A DNA stretch of 64,000 bases from Cladorhizidae sp. MBARI D1340-BT2 (GCA_028752905.1 JAQNBH010000005.1:4942812-5006811); one strand, 5' to 3'; counted from the stretch's first letter, positions 1-12,479 are shown. Numbers and translations are program-made. The notes: a model not told the origin generated them from the letters alone.

Positions 1-2713
1 GTATACAATGCATGCTGGCCTATACTGTATACAATGCATGCTGGCCTATACTGTATACAATGCATGCTTGCCTATACTGTATACAATGCATGCTGGCCTA
101 TACTGTATACAATGCATGCTTGCCTATACTGTATACAATGCATGCTGGCCTATACTGTATACAATGCATGCTGGCCTATACTGTATACAATGCATGCTGG
201 CCTATACTGTATACAATGCATGCTGGCTTATACTGTATACAATGCATGCTGGCCTATACTGTATACAATGCATGCTGGCCTATACTGTATACAATGCATG
301 CTTGCTTATACTGTATACAATGCATGCTGGCCTATACTGTATACAATGCATGCTGTCCTATACTGTATACAATGCATGCTTGCTTATACTGTATACAATG
401 CATGCTGGCCTATACTGTATACAATGCATGCTGGCCTATACTGTATACAATGCATGCTGGCCTATACTGTATACAATGCATGCTGGCTTATATTATACAA
501 TGCATGCTGGCCTATACTGTATACAATGCATGCTGGCCTATACTGTATATAATGCATGCTGTCCTATACTGTATACAATGCATGCTTGCTTATACTGTAT
601 ACAATGCATGCTGGCCTATACTGTATACAATGCATGCTGGCCTATACTGTATACAATGCATGCTGGCCTATACTGTATACAATGCATGCTTGCTTATACT
701 GTATACAATGCATGCTGGCCTATACTGTATACAATGCATGCTGGCCTATACTGTATACAATGCATGCTTGCTTATACTGTATACAATGCATGCTGGCCTA
801 TACTGTATACAATGCATGCTGGCCTATACTGTATACAATGCATGCTGGCTTATACTGTATACAATGCATGCTGGCCTATACTGTATACAATGTATGCTGG
901 CTTATACTGTATACAATGCATGCTTGCTTATACTGTATACAATGCATGCTGGCCTATACTGTATACAATGCATGCTGGCCTATACTGTATACAATGCATG
1001 CTTGCCTATACTGTATACAATGCATGCTGGCCTATACTGTATACAATGCATGCTTGCCTATACTGTATACAATGCATGCTGGCCTATACTGTATACAATG
1101 CATGCTGGCCTATACTGTATACAATGCATGCTGGCCTATACTGTATACAATGCATGCTGGCTTATACTGTATACAATGCATGCTGGCCTATACTGTATAC
1201 AATGCATGCTGGCCTATACTGTATATAATGCATGCTGTCCTATACTGTATACAATGCATGCTTGCTTATACTGTATACAATGCATGCTGGCCTATACTGT
1301 ATACAATGCATGCTGGCCTATACTGTATACAATGCATGCTTGCTTATACTGTATACAATGCATGCTGGCCTATACTGTATACAATGTATGCTGGCTTATA
1401 CTGTATACAATGCATGCTAGCTTATACTGTATACAATGCATGCTGGCCTATACTGTATACAATGCATGCTGGCCTATACTGTATACAATGTATGCTGGCT
1501 TATACTGTATACAATGCATGCTAGCTTATACTGTATACAATGCATGCTGGCCTATACTGTATACAATGCATGCTGGCCTATACTGTATACAATGTATGCT
1601 GGCTTATACTGTATACAATGCATGCTGGCCTATACTGTATACAATGTATGCTGGCTTATACTGTATACAATGCATGCTTGCTTATACTGTATACAATGCA
1701 TGCTGGCTTATACTGTATACAATGCATGCTGGCCTATACTGTATACAATGCATGCTTGCCTATACTGTATACAATGCATGCTTGCCTATACTGTATACAA
1801 TGTATGCTGGCCTATACTGTATACAATGAATGCTGGCCTATACTGTATACAATACATGCTGGCCTATACTGTATACAATGCATGCTGGCCTATACTGTAT
1901 ACAATGCATGCTTGCCTATACTGTATACAATGCATGCTGGCCTATACTGTATACAATGCATGCTTGCCTATACTGTATACAATGCATGCTGGCCTATACT
2001 GTATACAATGCATTTGCCTATACTGTATACAATGCATGCTGGCTTATACTGTATACAATGCATGCTGGCCTATACTGTATATAATGCATGCTGGCCTATA
2101 CTGTATATAATGCATGCTGTCCTATACTGTATACAATGCATGCTTGCTTATACTGTATACAATGCATGCTGGCCTATACTGTATACAATGCATGCTGGCC
2201 TATACTGTATACAATGCATGCTGGCCTATACTGTATACAATGCATGCTTGCTTATACTGTATACAATGCATGCTGGCCTATACTGTATACAATGCATGCT
2301 GGCCTATACTGTATACAATGCATGCTGGCCTATACTGTATACAATGCATGCTGGCCTATACTGTATACAATGCATGCTGGCCTATACTGTATACAATGCA
2401 TGCTGGCTTATACTGTATACAATGCATGCTGGCCTATACTGTATACAATGCATGCTGGCCTATACTGTATATAATGCATGCTGTCCTATACTGTATACAA
2501 TGCATGCTTGCTTATACTGTATACAATGCATGCTGGCCTATACTGTATACAATGCATGCTGGCCTATACTGTATACAATGCATGCTGGCTTATACTGTAT
2601 ACAATGCATGCTGGCCTATACTGTATACAATGCATGCTGGCCTATACTGTATACAATGCATGCTAGCCTATACTGTATACAATGCATGCTGGCCTATACT
2701 GTATACAATCTGA
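1..2713. repeat. 26-bp minisatellite array, about 104 copies
   Basis: Head-to-tail copies of a 26-bp unit that contains the palindromes GTATAC, GCATGC/ATGCAT and, in most copies, GGCC. Variants differ mainly at the GGCC position (TGCC, GGCT, TGCT, GTCC, AGCT). Two copies have lost 2 bp, near 490 and near 2012. A diagnostic pair of variant copies (TATAATGCATGCTGTCC followed by a TGCTTAT copy) recurs near 545, 1222, 2103 and 2467, showing block duplication within the array. Because 26 is not a multiple of 3 and the unit has no forward stop, all three plus frames stay open for hundreds of codons; I do not regard these as genes. The array starts at the window edge and lies in an intron of the P450 gene. 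Confidence 0.98.
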
Positions 2714-2735
2714 ATGGTACATGACATTCTTGTAG

Positions 2736-5700
2736 GATTATTCAAGAGCATGTGCAGAAACTCAAGACAAAGTGAGTTCTTAGCCACTCCCCCAGGGAAT
2801 TGTACTTGCTTGGTCATTCTTCTCCTCACTGACTATTATAAATCACATTATTTTAAGTCCATTAAATTTACTGGTTTCAATCTCTATGACATTTTGAAGT
2901 CCATAAAATGTAGCGAATGAGCCTGACAAATAGTAGTGACTGTCAGCATGTATAGACAAGTATCAGATCATGGTTCATAATAATTCCAGCTTTCTCGAAA
3001 CCTCTAATTAGATCAATGTTCTTGGAATTAACTTCCATGCTCAGCACTTCCGTGTTTTGCTTTGCGCAGAGCATAATTATGCCTTTTTGAAGCCATGGAT
3101 GCTTTGAACTGATTGGCTTTCCCGATTCTCCTTCGCAGCAGATGCATTGCGGGAGATAGCAGCGTACAAGCCAATTTTGGCGCAAAGCTTAGTAGTTGCA
3201 TGCGCCTCATCTCTTCCTCACCATTTCCTCTTCAACATTCAACTTACAAAGCATCTTTCTCTGATTGTTCCTTGCTGGGATTGGGCAAGGAGGGTTCGGT
3301 TGTTTGTTTGGGAGGCGTCAACCCAACGATACGACATCCTGAACAGTCTCAAAGGCATATACGCGACTATGCATCACTGTAAAATTAACTATTTTAGCGT
3401 TCTAGCTCTCTTCATGAAAGTTGCTAAAATAAGGACCTCTTATAATATGGGTTATACAGTACTTCAAGTAGCACATGCATGGCACATGCATGGCACATGG
3501 CTCCTCCAAGCATGTCTATTTTCAACTGCAGTGGGACGGTTGTAATTTACAAGTTCTTCAAGGAGCTAGCAACTCGGCTGTCCATCGCCATCTTTCTGGG
3601 CCATGACATCGGGCCAGATGCAGCCGGTGAAATATCCTCACATATGACGTACCACTGGAGGGGGATAATCTCTGTGCCCCTTCCTATTAGCTCTCCTGTG
3701 TTGAGCTGGAAGTCAGGGTATGGGAAAGCTCTGGAAGCTAAGGAGAAGCTGCTGAGAGTGATCAGAGAGAAACTCTGCAAAGGACCATCCACGTATGTTG
3801 TGTGCATCAACAGAAAAGTTATCATGTCAACTATTCACTTTATGGCTGCAATATTGTATAGCAGGAAATCGTCAGCAGGTGGAAATTTATGATTGTTTCA
3901 TACAGGACATGATTGTTTCACACAGGACATGATTGCTTCACACAGGACATGATTGCTTCACACAGGATGTGATTGTTTCTCACAGGACATGATTGTTTCA
4001 CACAGGACATGATTGCTTCACACAGGACATGATTGTTTCACACAGGACATGATTGTTTCACACAGGACATGATTGCTTCACACAGGACATGATTATTTCA
4101 CACAGGACATGATTGCTTCACACAGGACATGATTGCTTCACACAGGACATGATTGTTTCACACAGGACATGATTGTTTCACACAGGACGTGATTGTTTCA
4201 CACAGGACGTGATTGTTTCACATAGGACGTGATTGTTTCACATAGGATCACACAGGATGTGATTGCTTCACACAGGACATGATTGTTTCACACAGGACAT
4301 GATTGTTTCACACAGGACATGATTCTTTCACACAGGACATGATTGTTTCACACAGGATGTGATTGCTTCACACAGGACATGATTGTTTCACACAGGACAT
4401 GATTGTTTTTCACACAGGACATGATTGCTTCACACCGGACATGATTGCTTCACACAGGATATGATTGTTTCACACAGGACATGATTGTTTCACACAGGAC
4501 ATGATTGCTTCACACAGGACATGATTGTTTCACACAGGACATGATTGCTTCACACAGGACATGATTGCTTCACACAGGACATGATTTTTTCACACAGGAC
4601 ATGATTTTTTCACACAGGACATGATTGCTTCACACAGGACATGATTGTTTCACACAGGACATGATTGTTTCACACAGGACATGATTGCTTCACACAGGAC
4701 ATGATTGTTTCACACAGGACATGATTGTTTCACAAGGACATGAATGTTTCACACAGGACATGATTGTTTCACACAGGACATGATTGTTTCACAAGGACAT
4801 GAATGTTTCACACAGGACATGATTGTTTCACAAGGACATGAATGTTTCACACAGGACGAACATTTCGACACTTTTCAGAGTTCATCAGTCCCATCCTTCA
4901 TGTCATCACAGCAGTTCGGTAGCCTCTTTCCGACACATCAGCTTCTCCTTAGAGCCCAGATCTCTCAGTAAACGTGGTCGCCTGTAAATATTGTCTCAAC
5001 ACTAGAACTAGTACCGTATGTAGCCATAACTATTGCCATGTAGCCAGCACTCCGTAAACATGGTGACACGAGACACTGTTATGTGGGTACACACACACAC
5101 ACACTCACTCACGCTCACTCACGCTTACTCACACTCGCTCACACTAACTCATTCACACTCACTCATACTTACTCTCACTCGCTCACTCACACTCACTCAC
5201 TCACACTCACTCACTCACTCACACTCACTCACACTCACTCACTCATACTTACTCTCACTCACTCACTCACTCACTCACACTAACTCACTCACTCACTCAC
5301 ACTCACTCACTCACACTCATACTTACTCTCACTCACACTCACTCACTCACTCACACTCATACTTACTCTCACTCACTCACTCACACTCACTCACTCACAC
5401 TCACTCACTCACACTCACTCACTCACACACTCACTCACTCACTCACTCACTCACACACTCACTCACACACTCACTCACTCACACTCACTCATACTTACTC
5501 TCACTCACACTCACTCACTCACACTCATACTCACTCTCACTCACTCACACTCACTCACTCACTCACACTCACTCACACTCACTCACTCACTCACTCACTC
5601 ACTCACTCACACTCACTCATACTCACTCACTCACTCACACTCACTCACTCACTCACACTCACTCACTCACACTCACTCATACTCACTCACTCACTCATAC

Positions 5701-8136
5701 TTACTCACTCACACTCACTCACTCACACTCACTCACTCACTCACACTCACTCACTCACACTCACTCACTCACACTCACTCATACTCACTCACTCACTCAC
5801 ACTCACTCACTCACTCACTCACTCACACTCACTCATACTCACTCACTCATACTCACTCACTCACTCACACTCACTCACTCACACTCACTCATACTCACTC
5901 ACTCACTCACTCACACTCACTCATACTCACTCACTCACACTCACTCACTCTCACTCACTCACTCACTCACAATCACTCACTCACACTCACTCACTCACAA
6001 TCACTCACTCACAATCACTCACTCACACTCACTCACACTCACTCACACTCACTCACACTCACTCACACTCACTCATACTTACTCTCACTCACACTCACTC
6101 ACACTCACTCACAATCACTCACTCACTCACACTCACTCACAATCACTCACACTCACTCACACTAACTCATACTTACTCTCACTCACACTCACTCACACTC
6201 ACTCAGACTCACTCACTCACACTCACCCACCTTCTCACTCATTCACATTCACACTCAATCACATTCACTCACTCACACTCACTCACCTCACACTCACTCA
6301 CATACACACTCACTCTCATACACACTCACTCTCATATGCCATGCAAAAATAAAATGAATAGCTGGGGGAAATTTTTCAAGCCGTTTCTTCCATGGATGCG
6401 AAAAATTTCAACCACTTAAAAATTATGCTCTACACTAAATGTCGTGCGAGTTGCTTTTATAAACATTAAACATGAAAATATTTTATCTCAAGAATGTGTG
6501 CAGTGTTTGTGGGTATATAAAAATTCCCCTCATCCTCTAGTGATGAAGTATCTCCCTGGCATGCTGTGTTTATTTCTGCTGCAGCATAGCCTCAGATATG
6601 AGTGAGGTCTTCGGAGAGACGGCGGCAGACCACCTGCTTCTCTTTGTGTCTGCACTCATCCCAAAGGCCATGGCCTCCCTCCTCACTTCTGCCGTCTTGG
6701 AACTTTCCAAGAGTGACAATGTAATTGGATCTTTTTAATGCATGCAAGTGATGGTTTTGTAAATGTGGGTATATGTGTAAAGTATCAAATGTGTTCTGGC
6801 CCTGTGTGGAGCAATGAATGCAAATGCTCTTTGTGTGCATCATAAAGAGGATGAAGAGCTACTCAACCTCATGTGAGTCTCGTATTCCTTGAGCGTCTAG
6901 CCGAAACATTGAGTGAGCAAATTTAAGTTGAAAGTCGTTGTGTGTATCTATGCCAATTGTGACTTGGTTGAGAGAAGTGTGATAGGTTTGTTTCTCACTA
7001 AACACACAAATAACTTGAGGCTGTGGCTCTCAATAGGTTAGAAGTTAGTTCTCTTAGAGTTAGTACATGTGTCATTGTGGACTTACTTTGCGTGTTAAAA
7101 AATTTTTCCTGTGGTTATTGTCGACTTGTCCTCTTGTGCGGTTGTCAGGTGACATGGCAAGGTCAAGTCCGTGAAGACCCAACTGCCGCTGAGGAGGTTT
7201 TGTTGGAAGTACAGCGACTCTGGCCGCCATTCTTGGGTGGAGCCAGGATCTGCACCGAGGTGAGTGCTACTATAGCCTAGTTTACATGAGACCTTTGATC
7301 CAGATTTCCACCCCAATTTAATCTTCTCTGGTCGTGGGTGAATGTCCAAATTAAAAACCTCAGTTAGCTAACCCACGTACAGAAAATAGGTGATACACTT
7401 GGATTAATTGAAGTGGGCCTGAAGATTGCCCGTAAACATGGCTGATGTAGTTCGTGTCTATCATTCTCTTGCTCGTACAAATATTTGCAGGAATGTGAGA
7501 TCGCTGGCTACCTCATCCCAGAGGGCACCCACGTGACCTACATCTCTCACTCAGCGAACAGAGACGAAGCTGTGTTTGCTGAACCCGACAACTTCCGTCC
7601 AGAGAGATGGAAAAACGAGTGTGTAGTTGCAAATATGCCAGAAGAGGTTGTGCTCGTGTAATCATATCCTCAAATCAAGCCAACTTTGAAGCGTGCATGG
7701 CCTCCTCGGTGTACAAATATGCAGTGTAGTGATCATGTGATTTCCTGGTTTATTTTTGTGCAATCAGGAATGCGTTGGATCGGGAAAAGGTGTGGACGTT
7801 AGGAGGTGGTGCTAGAAACTGCGTAGGGAAGTGCTTAACTAACAGCTTGTTGAAGGTGCGTAGGGTAAAAATGGTGTCCTGGCTCTAGATGGGTGGGTAG
7901 AGGGCAAGTGGGTCAGCATGGAACATGCTCTAGTTGTTGTAGCTACTGTTGTTATACCTCAAAGCTTTTGTTGTTGTTGTTGTTTACAGGAGTGTCTGGA
8001 GGAGCTGTGTAAGTGTTACAAGTGGGAGTTGGGGCCTTGTCAAGACCTAAGCTACAAGACTCTGCCCATCTACAGACCGAAGCATGACATACAAGCCATA
8101 TTCACCCAACACAGCTCCTCAATAACACAGTTGTGA
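2736..8136 (+). CDS. Cytochrome P450, CYP26-like, C-terminal ~300 residues (5' exons outside window)
   Basis: Heme-thiolate monooxygenase family, normally an ER membrane enzyme oxidising small lipophilic substrates. I infer seven exons by phase-compatible GT-AG junctions: 2736-2771, 3532-3792, 6585-6720, 7149-7259, 7491-7618, 7768-7855, 7990-8136 (TGA). Together they give 301 codons. In order: a helix ending KLKTN, the FKELATRLSIAIFLG stretch, a SGYGKALEAKEKLL stretch typical of CYP26 relatives, the I-helix, the K-helix ExxR (EVQR), PPFLGGARI, the PERF-type motif FRPERW, and the heme loop LGGGARNCVG with the cysteine ligand. The heme-loop Phe is Leu. The I-helix reads LFVSALIPKAMAS, so the usual (A/G)Gx(E/D)T(T/S) acid-alcohol pair is missing. 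The N-terminal ~200 residues must lie left of the satellite at 1-2713. CYP26 affinity is by eye only; CYP120 or other clan members are possible. Confidence 0.88.
2772..3531 (+). other. P450 intron, no recognised content
   Basis: Begins GTGAGT and ends CTGCAG. Short open frames occur on both strands, but none resembles a known family and none is needed for the P450 reading frame, which joins 2771 to 3532 in phase. Confidence 0.7.
3890..4857. repeat. 20-bp minisatellite in P450 intron, ~48 copies
   Basis: Unit CACAGGACATGATTGTTTCA, with T/C alternation in TTGTTTCA/TTGCTTCA and ACAT/ACGT or ATGT variants. A few copies carry 1-9 bp indels, for example near 4245 and 4408. It sits in the intron between the exons ending at 3792 and starting at 6585. 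Confidence 0.97.
5090..6335. repeat. (CACT)n / (CACACT)n microsatellite, ~1.25 kb
   Basis: Long run of CACT with interspersed CACACT, CATACT, TACTCT and, near the right end, CACAAT. It lies in the same P450 intron as the 20-bp array. The Ser-Leu-Thr-His open frame across it is a by-product of the repeat. Confidence 0.97.
6883..6930 (+). mobile_element. Fragment of dispersed MITE (right end) in P450 intron
   Basis: The string from the GCGTCTAGCCGAAACATTGAG core through the AAGTTGAAAG tail matches, with substitutions, the right end of the inverted-repeat element at 61386-61667 (GCATCTAGTCGAAACGTTGAG ... ATTGAAGTTGATT). Confidence 0.55.
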
Positions 8137-8710
8137 ATATTATATTTTTATTATCACTACCATCATCAACACTATTATTATTGTCGTTCTTTGTACTCGT
8201 CGTATGCAACAGTACTTACTAGATTTGCATCCTGACATTTATGGGGCAGGGTAAAGCATATAGTTAGAAGTGAGCACATAAAAATGCTTTTTAGAGTAGT
8301 AGTAGTGATGTACATCATTTACTATTTACTGATCCAAATTACCAATATTATTGACAGGATTCCAGTGTTGTGATGTATCCTCAAGGCTTGGCATAAAAGT
8401 GATGGTTTTGTGTAATGTTGTGTCTCAACAGTTACTGTGCGCTGTCATTCCTAACTTCGTATGGGTCTTATGAATCAGGTGATTTTCACTTGAGAGATCC
8501 ATAATTTTTCCCTCGTTCTTCCTTTGAAAGTTGGAAGCAATTTATGATCTCTGTCTTTTCTCTAATGTTAATGTTATCATGCCAAGTTTTTCACCATACA
8601 TTCACTGTGTTTAAAAAAATATATGAACGGGTCTGACGCCTTAAAAATACCCCCCTCCCCAAGATTACTTTCTTAGCTTCCAGAGAGTGGGCTACTAAAT
8701 AGTTATTACA
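8137..8710. other. P450 3' flank; no gene seen
   Basis: AT-rich sequence after the P450 stop. A short piece near 8610-8650 (AAAAAATATATGAACGGGTC then GCCTTAAA) resembles the start of the dispersed repeat best seen at 41696-41896. No other structure was recognised. Confidence 0.55.
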
Positions 8711-9412
8711 CAGTGTTGCCATAATTTTTTTTGGTAATTTCCAAATTACTCGCGTGTTATCAAAAAAAATTGGCAACAAAAAATCCAAACAACAATTTCG
8801 TGAGAAATAACATACTAAAGTGTGTTCATAGCATTTACACATGTCTTTAATAGTTCAGTGTTCGGTTTAAATTCATAGCATTTTTTAGGAACATTGAATT
8901 GCACTGTTAAAAATGAATTTAATGTAGAAATTTCTAGTCTTGTTTTTGTGCTTCGTTTTGTTGAGACCAATGTGGCTGAATAAACGTTCGGTATCAGCAT
9001 TGCCATGGGGTATAACTAGAATGGCTTTTGTGAGTTTTGCCAATGTGGAGTAGTGACTCTGTTTCCGAGATGTCTTTGATTTGGCTGATTGCATGCCAAT
9101 ACTTATCCACCTCTGTGATGGCCTGACTTTAGGACACATAATAACACAGGACACATAATAACACAGGAATATTTCTGGGCATAGACCAAGTGACCACATG
9201 CACAGACCAGGTGACCACAAAATGACCACACTCAGCTAATACCACAGAGAGTGGTTTTGAAATAGGCTGCACATGGTCTGATATGCATGAAATGTCTAAC
9301 AATTTTCTAATGTGATGAAAAATCCAAACATTTATTGATAAAATCCGAACAGAAAATTTAAGGGTAAAAAATCCAAACAGTTTGGATAAAATCCAACACT
9401 ATGGCAACACTG
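8711..9412 (-). mobile_element. Deleted hAT element with transposase remnant
   Basis: Ends are inverted repeats: CAGTGTTGCCATA at 8711-8723 and its reverse complement at 9400-9412. Inside, on the minus strand (about 8825-9150), lies the C-terminal dimerisation end of a hAT transposase: a LAKLTKAILVIPHGNADTER-type stretch, then LFSHIGLNKTK, then in another frame a CYEFKP..ELLKTCVNAM stretch, so at least one frameshift. The rest of the transposase is gone. Flanks do not give a clean 8-bp duplication (TTATTACA versus GTTACAGC). A 0.7-kb non-autonomous relic. Confidence 0.8.
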
Positions 9413-10199
9413 GTTACAGCTTCGTTTTAGGACAATGCTTGATTCTCATAGGTAACTAAACCTTGTGACAGTGAGGTCTGACGTAAATCAACAGCGGTTT
9501 ATAAGAGGACGATCTAGAGAACGCCCGGGGCAGCAGCTACTCTAGACTGGCTCGACAAAATCAGCACGCAGTAGTAGACTGCAGCTGCTGGTGCAGTGGA
9601 CTTGGAAGTGGGAGACTAAATTCGCTAGGACACCGGTGAACTATGTTGAATACACTGCCAATATATACCAAGTTTTCTATACAACTCCTCTGAGGGCTCG
9701 CTTTGCTTGCCAACTAGCAGTAACTAGTGAACTCATAGTGATTTAAGTGGTGGAAGTTAGGGGTGATGGTATATTAGTGCATTTGTTACATGGACATAGG
9801 TGCATGAATTATTTGGATCAAAGTTTGAAATAAAGTGATTAAGAAAGAACAAGTTTGATTGATATATAATGAAAGATTCAAGTCTATATATACGTACTGG
9901 GGAGTGAATTTCAAAGACGAGGAATGCGAGAAATGCGAGTGAAAAATGAGTGGAGGTTCTTTACATTACGAGCATGAACATGTTTGATTTTTAGATGATG
10001 ATCTGGTAGTTATGGTGGACATTTCTTGGTGGACATAGAAATGTAATCAAGAATATTTAAATGTTCAGATGGTTTTTTATAGAGATTTTACAACAAATAG
10101 GATATCATTTAGTCCAGAGTTATCATTAGGGGAAGAATTTTAAAGCGATATTTGTAGGCTGATAAAAATCTCGAGGATTCTTGAGATGAGGGCACCAGA
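9413..10199. other. No recognised gene
   Basis: AT-rich sequence without convincing open frames or tandem repeats. Confidence 0.5.
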
Positions 10200-10950
10200 T
10201 TGGAGAGGCATGCTTCAATGCAAAGATTGGATAATGGAAGGAGGTTGTTGGAGTTGGTCAGGGTTGGAGGTCTGGTTGTAGGGAACGAGTTGCAGTGCTG
10301 TGAGGGTAGGTGGACACCGGAATGTGTTTAGTGAAGACATGACAATAGGCTAGACTCGGAGGAGTATCAGGAGGCAGTGGAGGATATGTTCATGGGGTGG
10401 GAAGAGGAGGTGAGAGAGCTTGAACAAGAGTTGGGAGGAAACATAGTTGAAGGGGTGTGGGGTAGATAAAAGGAGAAAGTTTTGGCTGCAGCAGAGAAAG
10501 GAATTGGAAGGAAGAAGATTACAGACAGGTAAGAGGGATGGTGTCAGAGGGTGTGGAGAGGATAATTGGTGTTAGGAGGAGAAATGTAAGAGGAAGGAAG
10601 AGAGGGGAGAGAGAAGCTACATTAATTAAGACAACTGTGGGATGACTATAGAGAAGCAAGAAAGGAAGTGAAAAAGACTATCAGGAAAGAATTGAGGAAG
10701 ATAACTATAAGGAAGATCAGAGAGCAGGGTGGCACTGGTTGTAAGCTGTTTTGGGATGAAGAGGAAGGAGAGCAGGATAAAAGGAGTGAAAGATGAGGGA
10801 AGAATGGAGGAGAGAGACGAGGTGTTGGAAGTGATGGCAAAACGCTGGGAAGAGCTGGGGAGTAAAAAAGAGGATGCCACAGTACCAGAATTAGAGATAG
10901 GAGGTGTGAGTGGGCATGAGTTTGGTATATGGGGAGGAAGTAAGTTGAAA
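10200..10950 (+). mobile_element. LINE fragment D (endonuclease end and linker)
   Basis: Plus-strand relic of a non-LTR retrotransposon ORF2. Near 10205-10320 the frame reads NGRRLLELVRVGGLVVGNEL..C.GRWT, the end of an AP-type endonuclease domain. Around 10620-10950 comes the basic linker upstream of reverse transcriptase (DDYREARKEVKKTIRKEL, then FWDEE). The part encoding SRIKGVKDEG..EERDEVLEVM matches the minus-strand LINE copy B near 36360-36540, so all four LINE pieces in the window belong to one family. Stops and frameshifts are frequent. The reverse transcriptase itself is absent here. Confidence 0.7.
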
Positions 10951-11289
10951 TGAAGTATGGAGCCCGTTCTCGCCTACCTATGCAGCAAAAAAAAATTGTA
11001 AGCGAACCTAATGAGGGAGGTGGTTTGGGAATGCTTTTGGGGGACTTTGTTGCTTGTCTATTTCAGGCTGGCTTGTTCTTCTATCCAGTAAGGGATGTAT
11101 CAGCTTACCATTTTCAGCGGGTTTGGCCAGCCAAGTCTTGAGATAGTGCAAAGAATCCTGCGAGGTATTTCAGTATTAAAGTGATAGAAAGTATGCCGAA
11201 AGGTGTTCAGACACCAGAAGGAGATCAGTTCTGAAAATATAGTGCTTGAAGATGAATTTCCATTTTACCTTCATTTATGTCAGGTTAGT
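10951..11289. other. No clear gene; possible dispersed-repeat end
   Basis: A TTTCAGGCTGGCTTGTT...ATCAGCT segment near 11065-11110 resembles one at 39836-39880, suggesting a weakly conserved dispersed repeat. Nothing else recognised. Confidence 0.4.
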
Positions 11290-11990
11290 AGAACTAAAAG
11301 GAGATGGATTTCTGACCTGCAAATGCAGCAAATTCTACGATCTCTTCATGACATCCCTGCAGAGGCTGTTGTTTTGGTTGGGATAAGACTAGAAACGAGG
11401 CTGTCAAAAGGTATTTTGGGCATGGTCAATACGAAGACATTGATGCTATATATGTCAAGACATGTGAAAAAGATGAGAAGATAATTCACTAAAATATAGT
11501 AGACTTTAGCCGATATCTAATCACAAGTTTCATAATCTAGTGTCATCACGATTGAGGCCAATTCCAATTGTTACTATATACATGGGATTGAGTATGATAG
11601 GACCCTTCCTATCACTGCCATGCCAACAAGTAAGCTAGTGTAATAGAGGAATAAGCTTCATTTTAATTATGAGAGAAGCAACCATACTATCTTTATACTT
11701 ATAACACTAATAGCTGTTATTTCTTCTACGACAGGTACATCATTACTTTTATTGATTATTATATTATTCGAAGTTGGTAGAAGTTGGAAGAGAGTGGGGG
11801 GTGGGTGGGGGGGGCAAACTTTTTTTGCTCAATTTTTTTTCCCACCCCAAAAAAAGTCCAGTCCGGAATTTATAAATTCTTTTGATGAAGAGTTGAGTCA
11901 AGAATGTTGTCAATAGCTTACCATCCCCAAACAAATGGGCTTGATGAGTATTTTAATAAAACACTTACAGTGGTCGCTCCATGATCGAAG
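11290..11990 (+). pseudogene. Decayed retroelement integrase remnant
   Basis: Three blocks in the order expected of a retroelement integrase, in shifting frames. Near 11325-11475: a zinc-binding-type stretch (ILRSLHDIPA, then in another frame RYFGHGQYEDI). Near 11550-11630: a block resembling the start of the catalytic core (GLSMIGPF). Near 11870-11985: INSFDEELSQE, then in a shifted frame IAYHPQTNGLDEYFNKTL, the well-known stretch around the catalytic Glu. Stops and frameshifts separate them. It differs from the Ty3 element at 12892-17038, whose equivalent motif is YHPQSNGLVERF. Poly-G and poly-A runs near 11797-11850 interrupt it. Confidence 0.6.
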
Positions 11991-12479
11991 ATTCCAAAGA
12001 ACGTATCTACTAATCATTGCGCATTCTGGAAATGTGGATAAGACCAATTTATACAAGACACTCAACTACTAGTTGGTGATATATTGTTAATATATAAGCA
12101 GTATTTATTATTCTCAGATGGTCATGAAGTAGCCATCTGTAGCTATGATGAAGAAAGCAGGCAGGATGATCACTCCTAATCATAAGAAACAACTCGAGTT
12201 CTCCCTTTGTACACCTATTTTACAACAAAATAAGTTTAGCTCTAGAGAGCAATTGAGTTGCTTCCAATAGTTACACCACATGTGACAATGGCCTATCCAT
12301 CTTGGCTTAAGAATGATCAGCCTGTTTTCTTCATCATAGAGGTATCTTTTAACAAGTAAATGTGGGTGATAGCTGATACAAGGTATATGAACAGTGCAGG
12401 TTGCAGACACCAGTAATATCTCGCTAGGATCAAATCCACTGCCACGGTACAAATACGCTAGCTTATACTGTCCTAGGGA
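11991..12479. other. No recognised gene
   Basis: No family recognisable on either strand. A 90-codon minus-strand open frame at 12180-12452 has no features I can interpret. Confidence 0.45.

Noticed and set aside
1..2713. CRISPR-like array
   Set aside because: The unit repeats without unique spacers; it is a continuous satellite in a eukaryotic intron.
8..2724. Long Met-His-Ala-Gly-Leu-Tyr-Cys type open frames (up to ~600 codons)
   Set aside because: They are the 26-bp repeat read in three frames; the sequence lies in a P450 intron and has no independent gene signal.
3113..3545. Possible P450 exons between 3113 and 3531
   Set aside because: No P450 similarity, and splicing 2771 to 3532 already gives an in-phase, sensible protein.
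5033..6352. 439-codon Ser-Leu-Thr-His open frame
   Set aside because: Product of the CACT microsatellite inside an intron.
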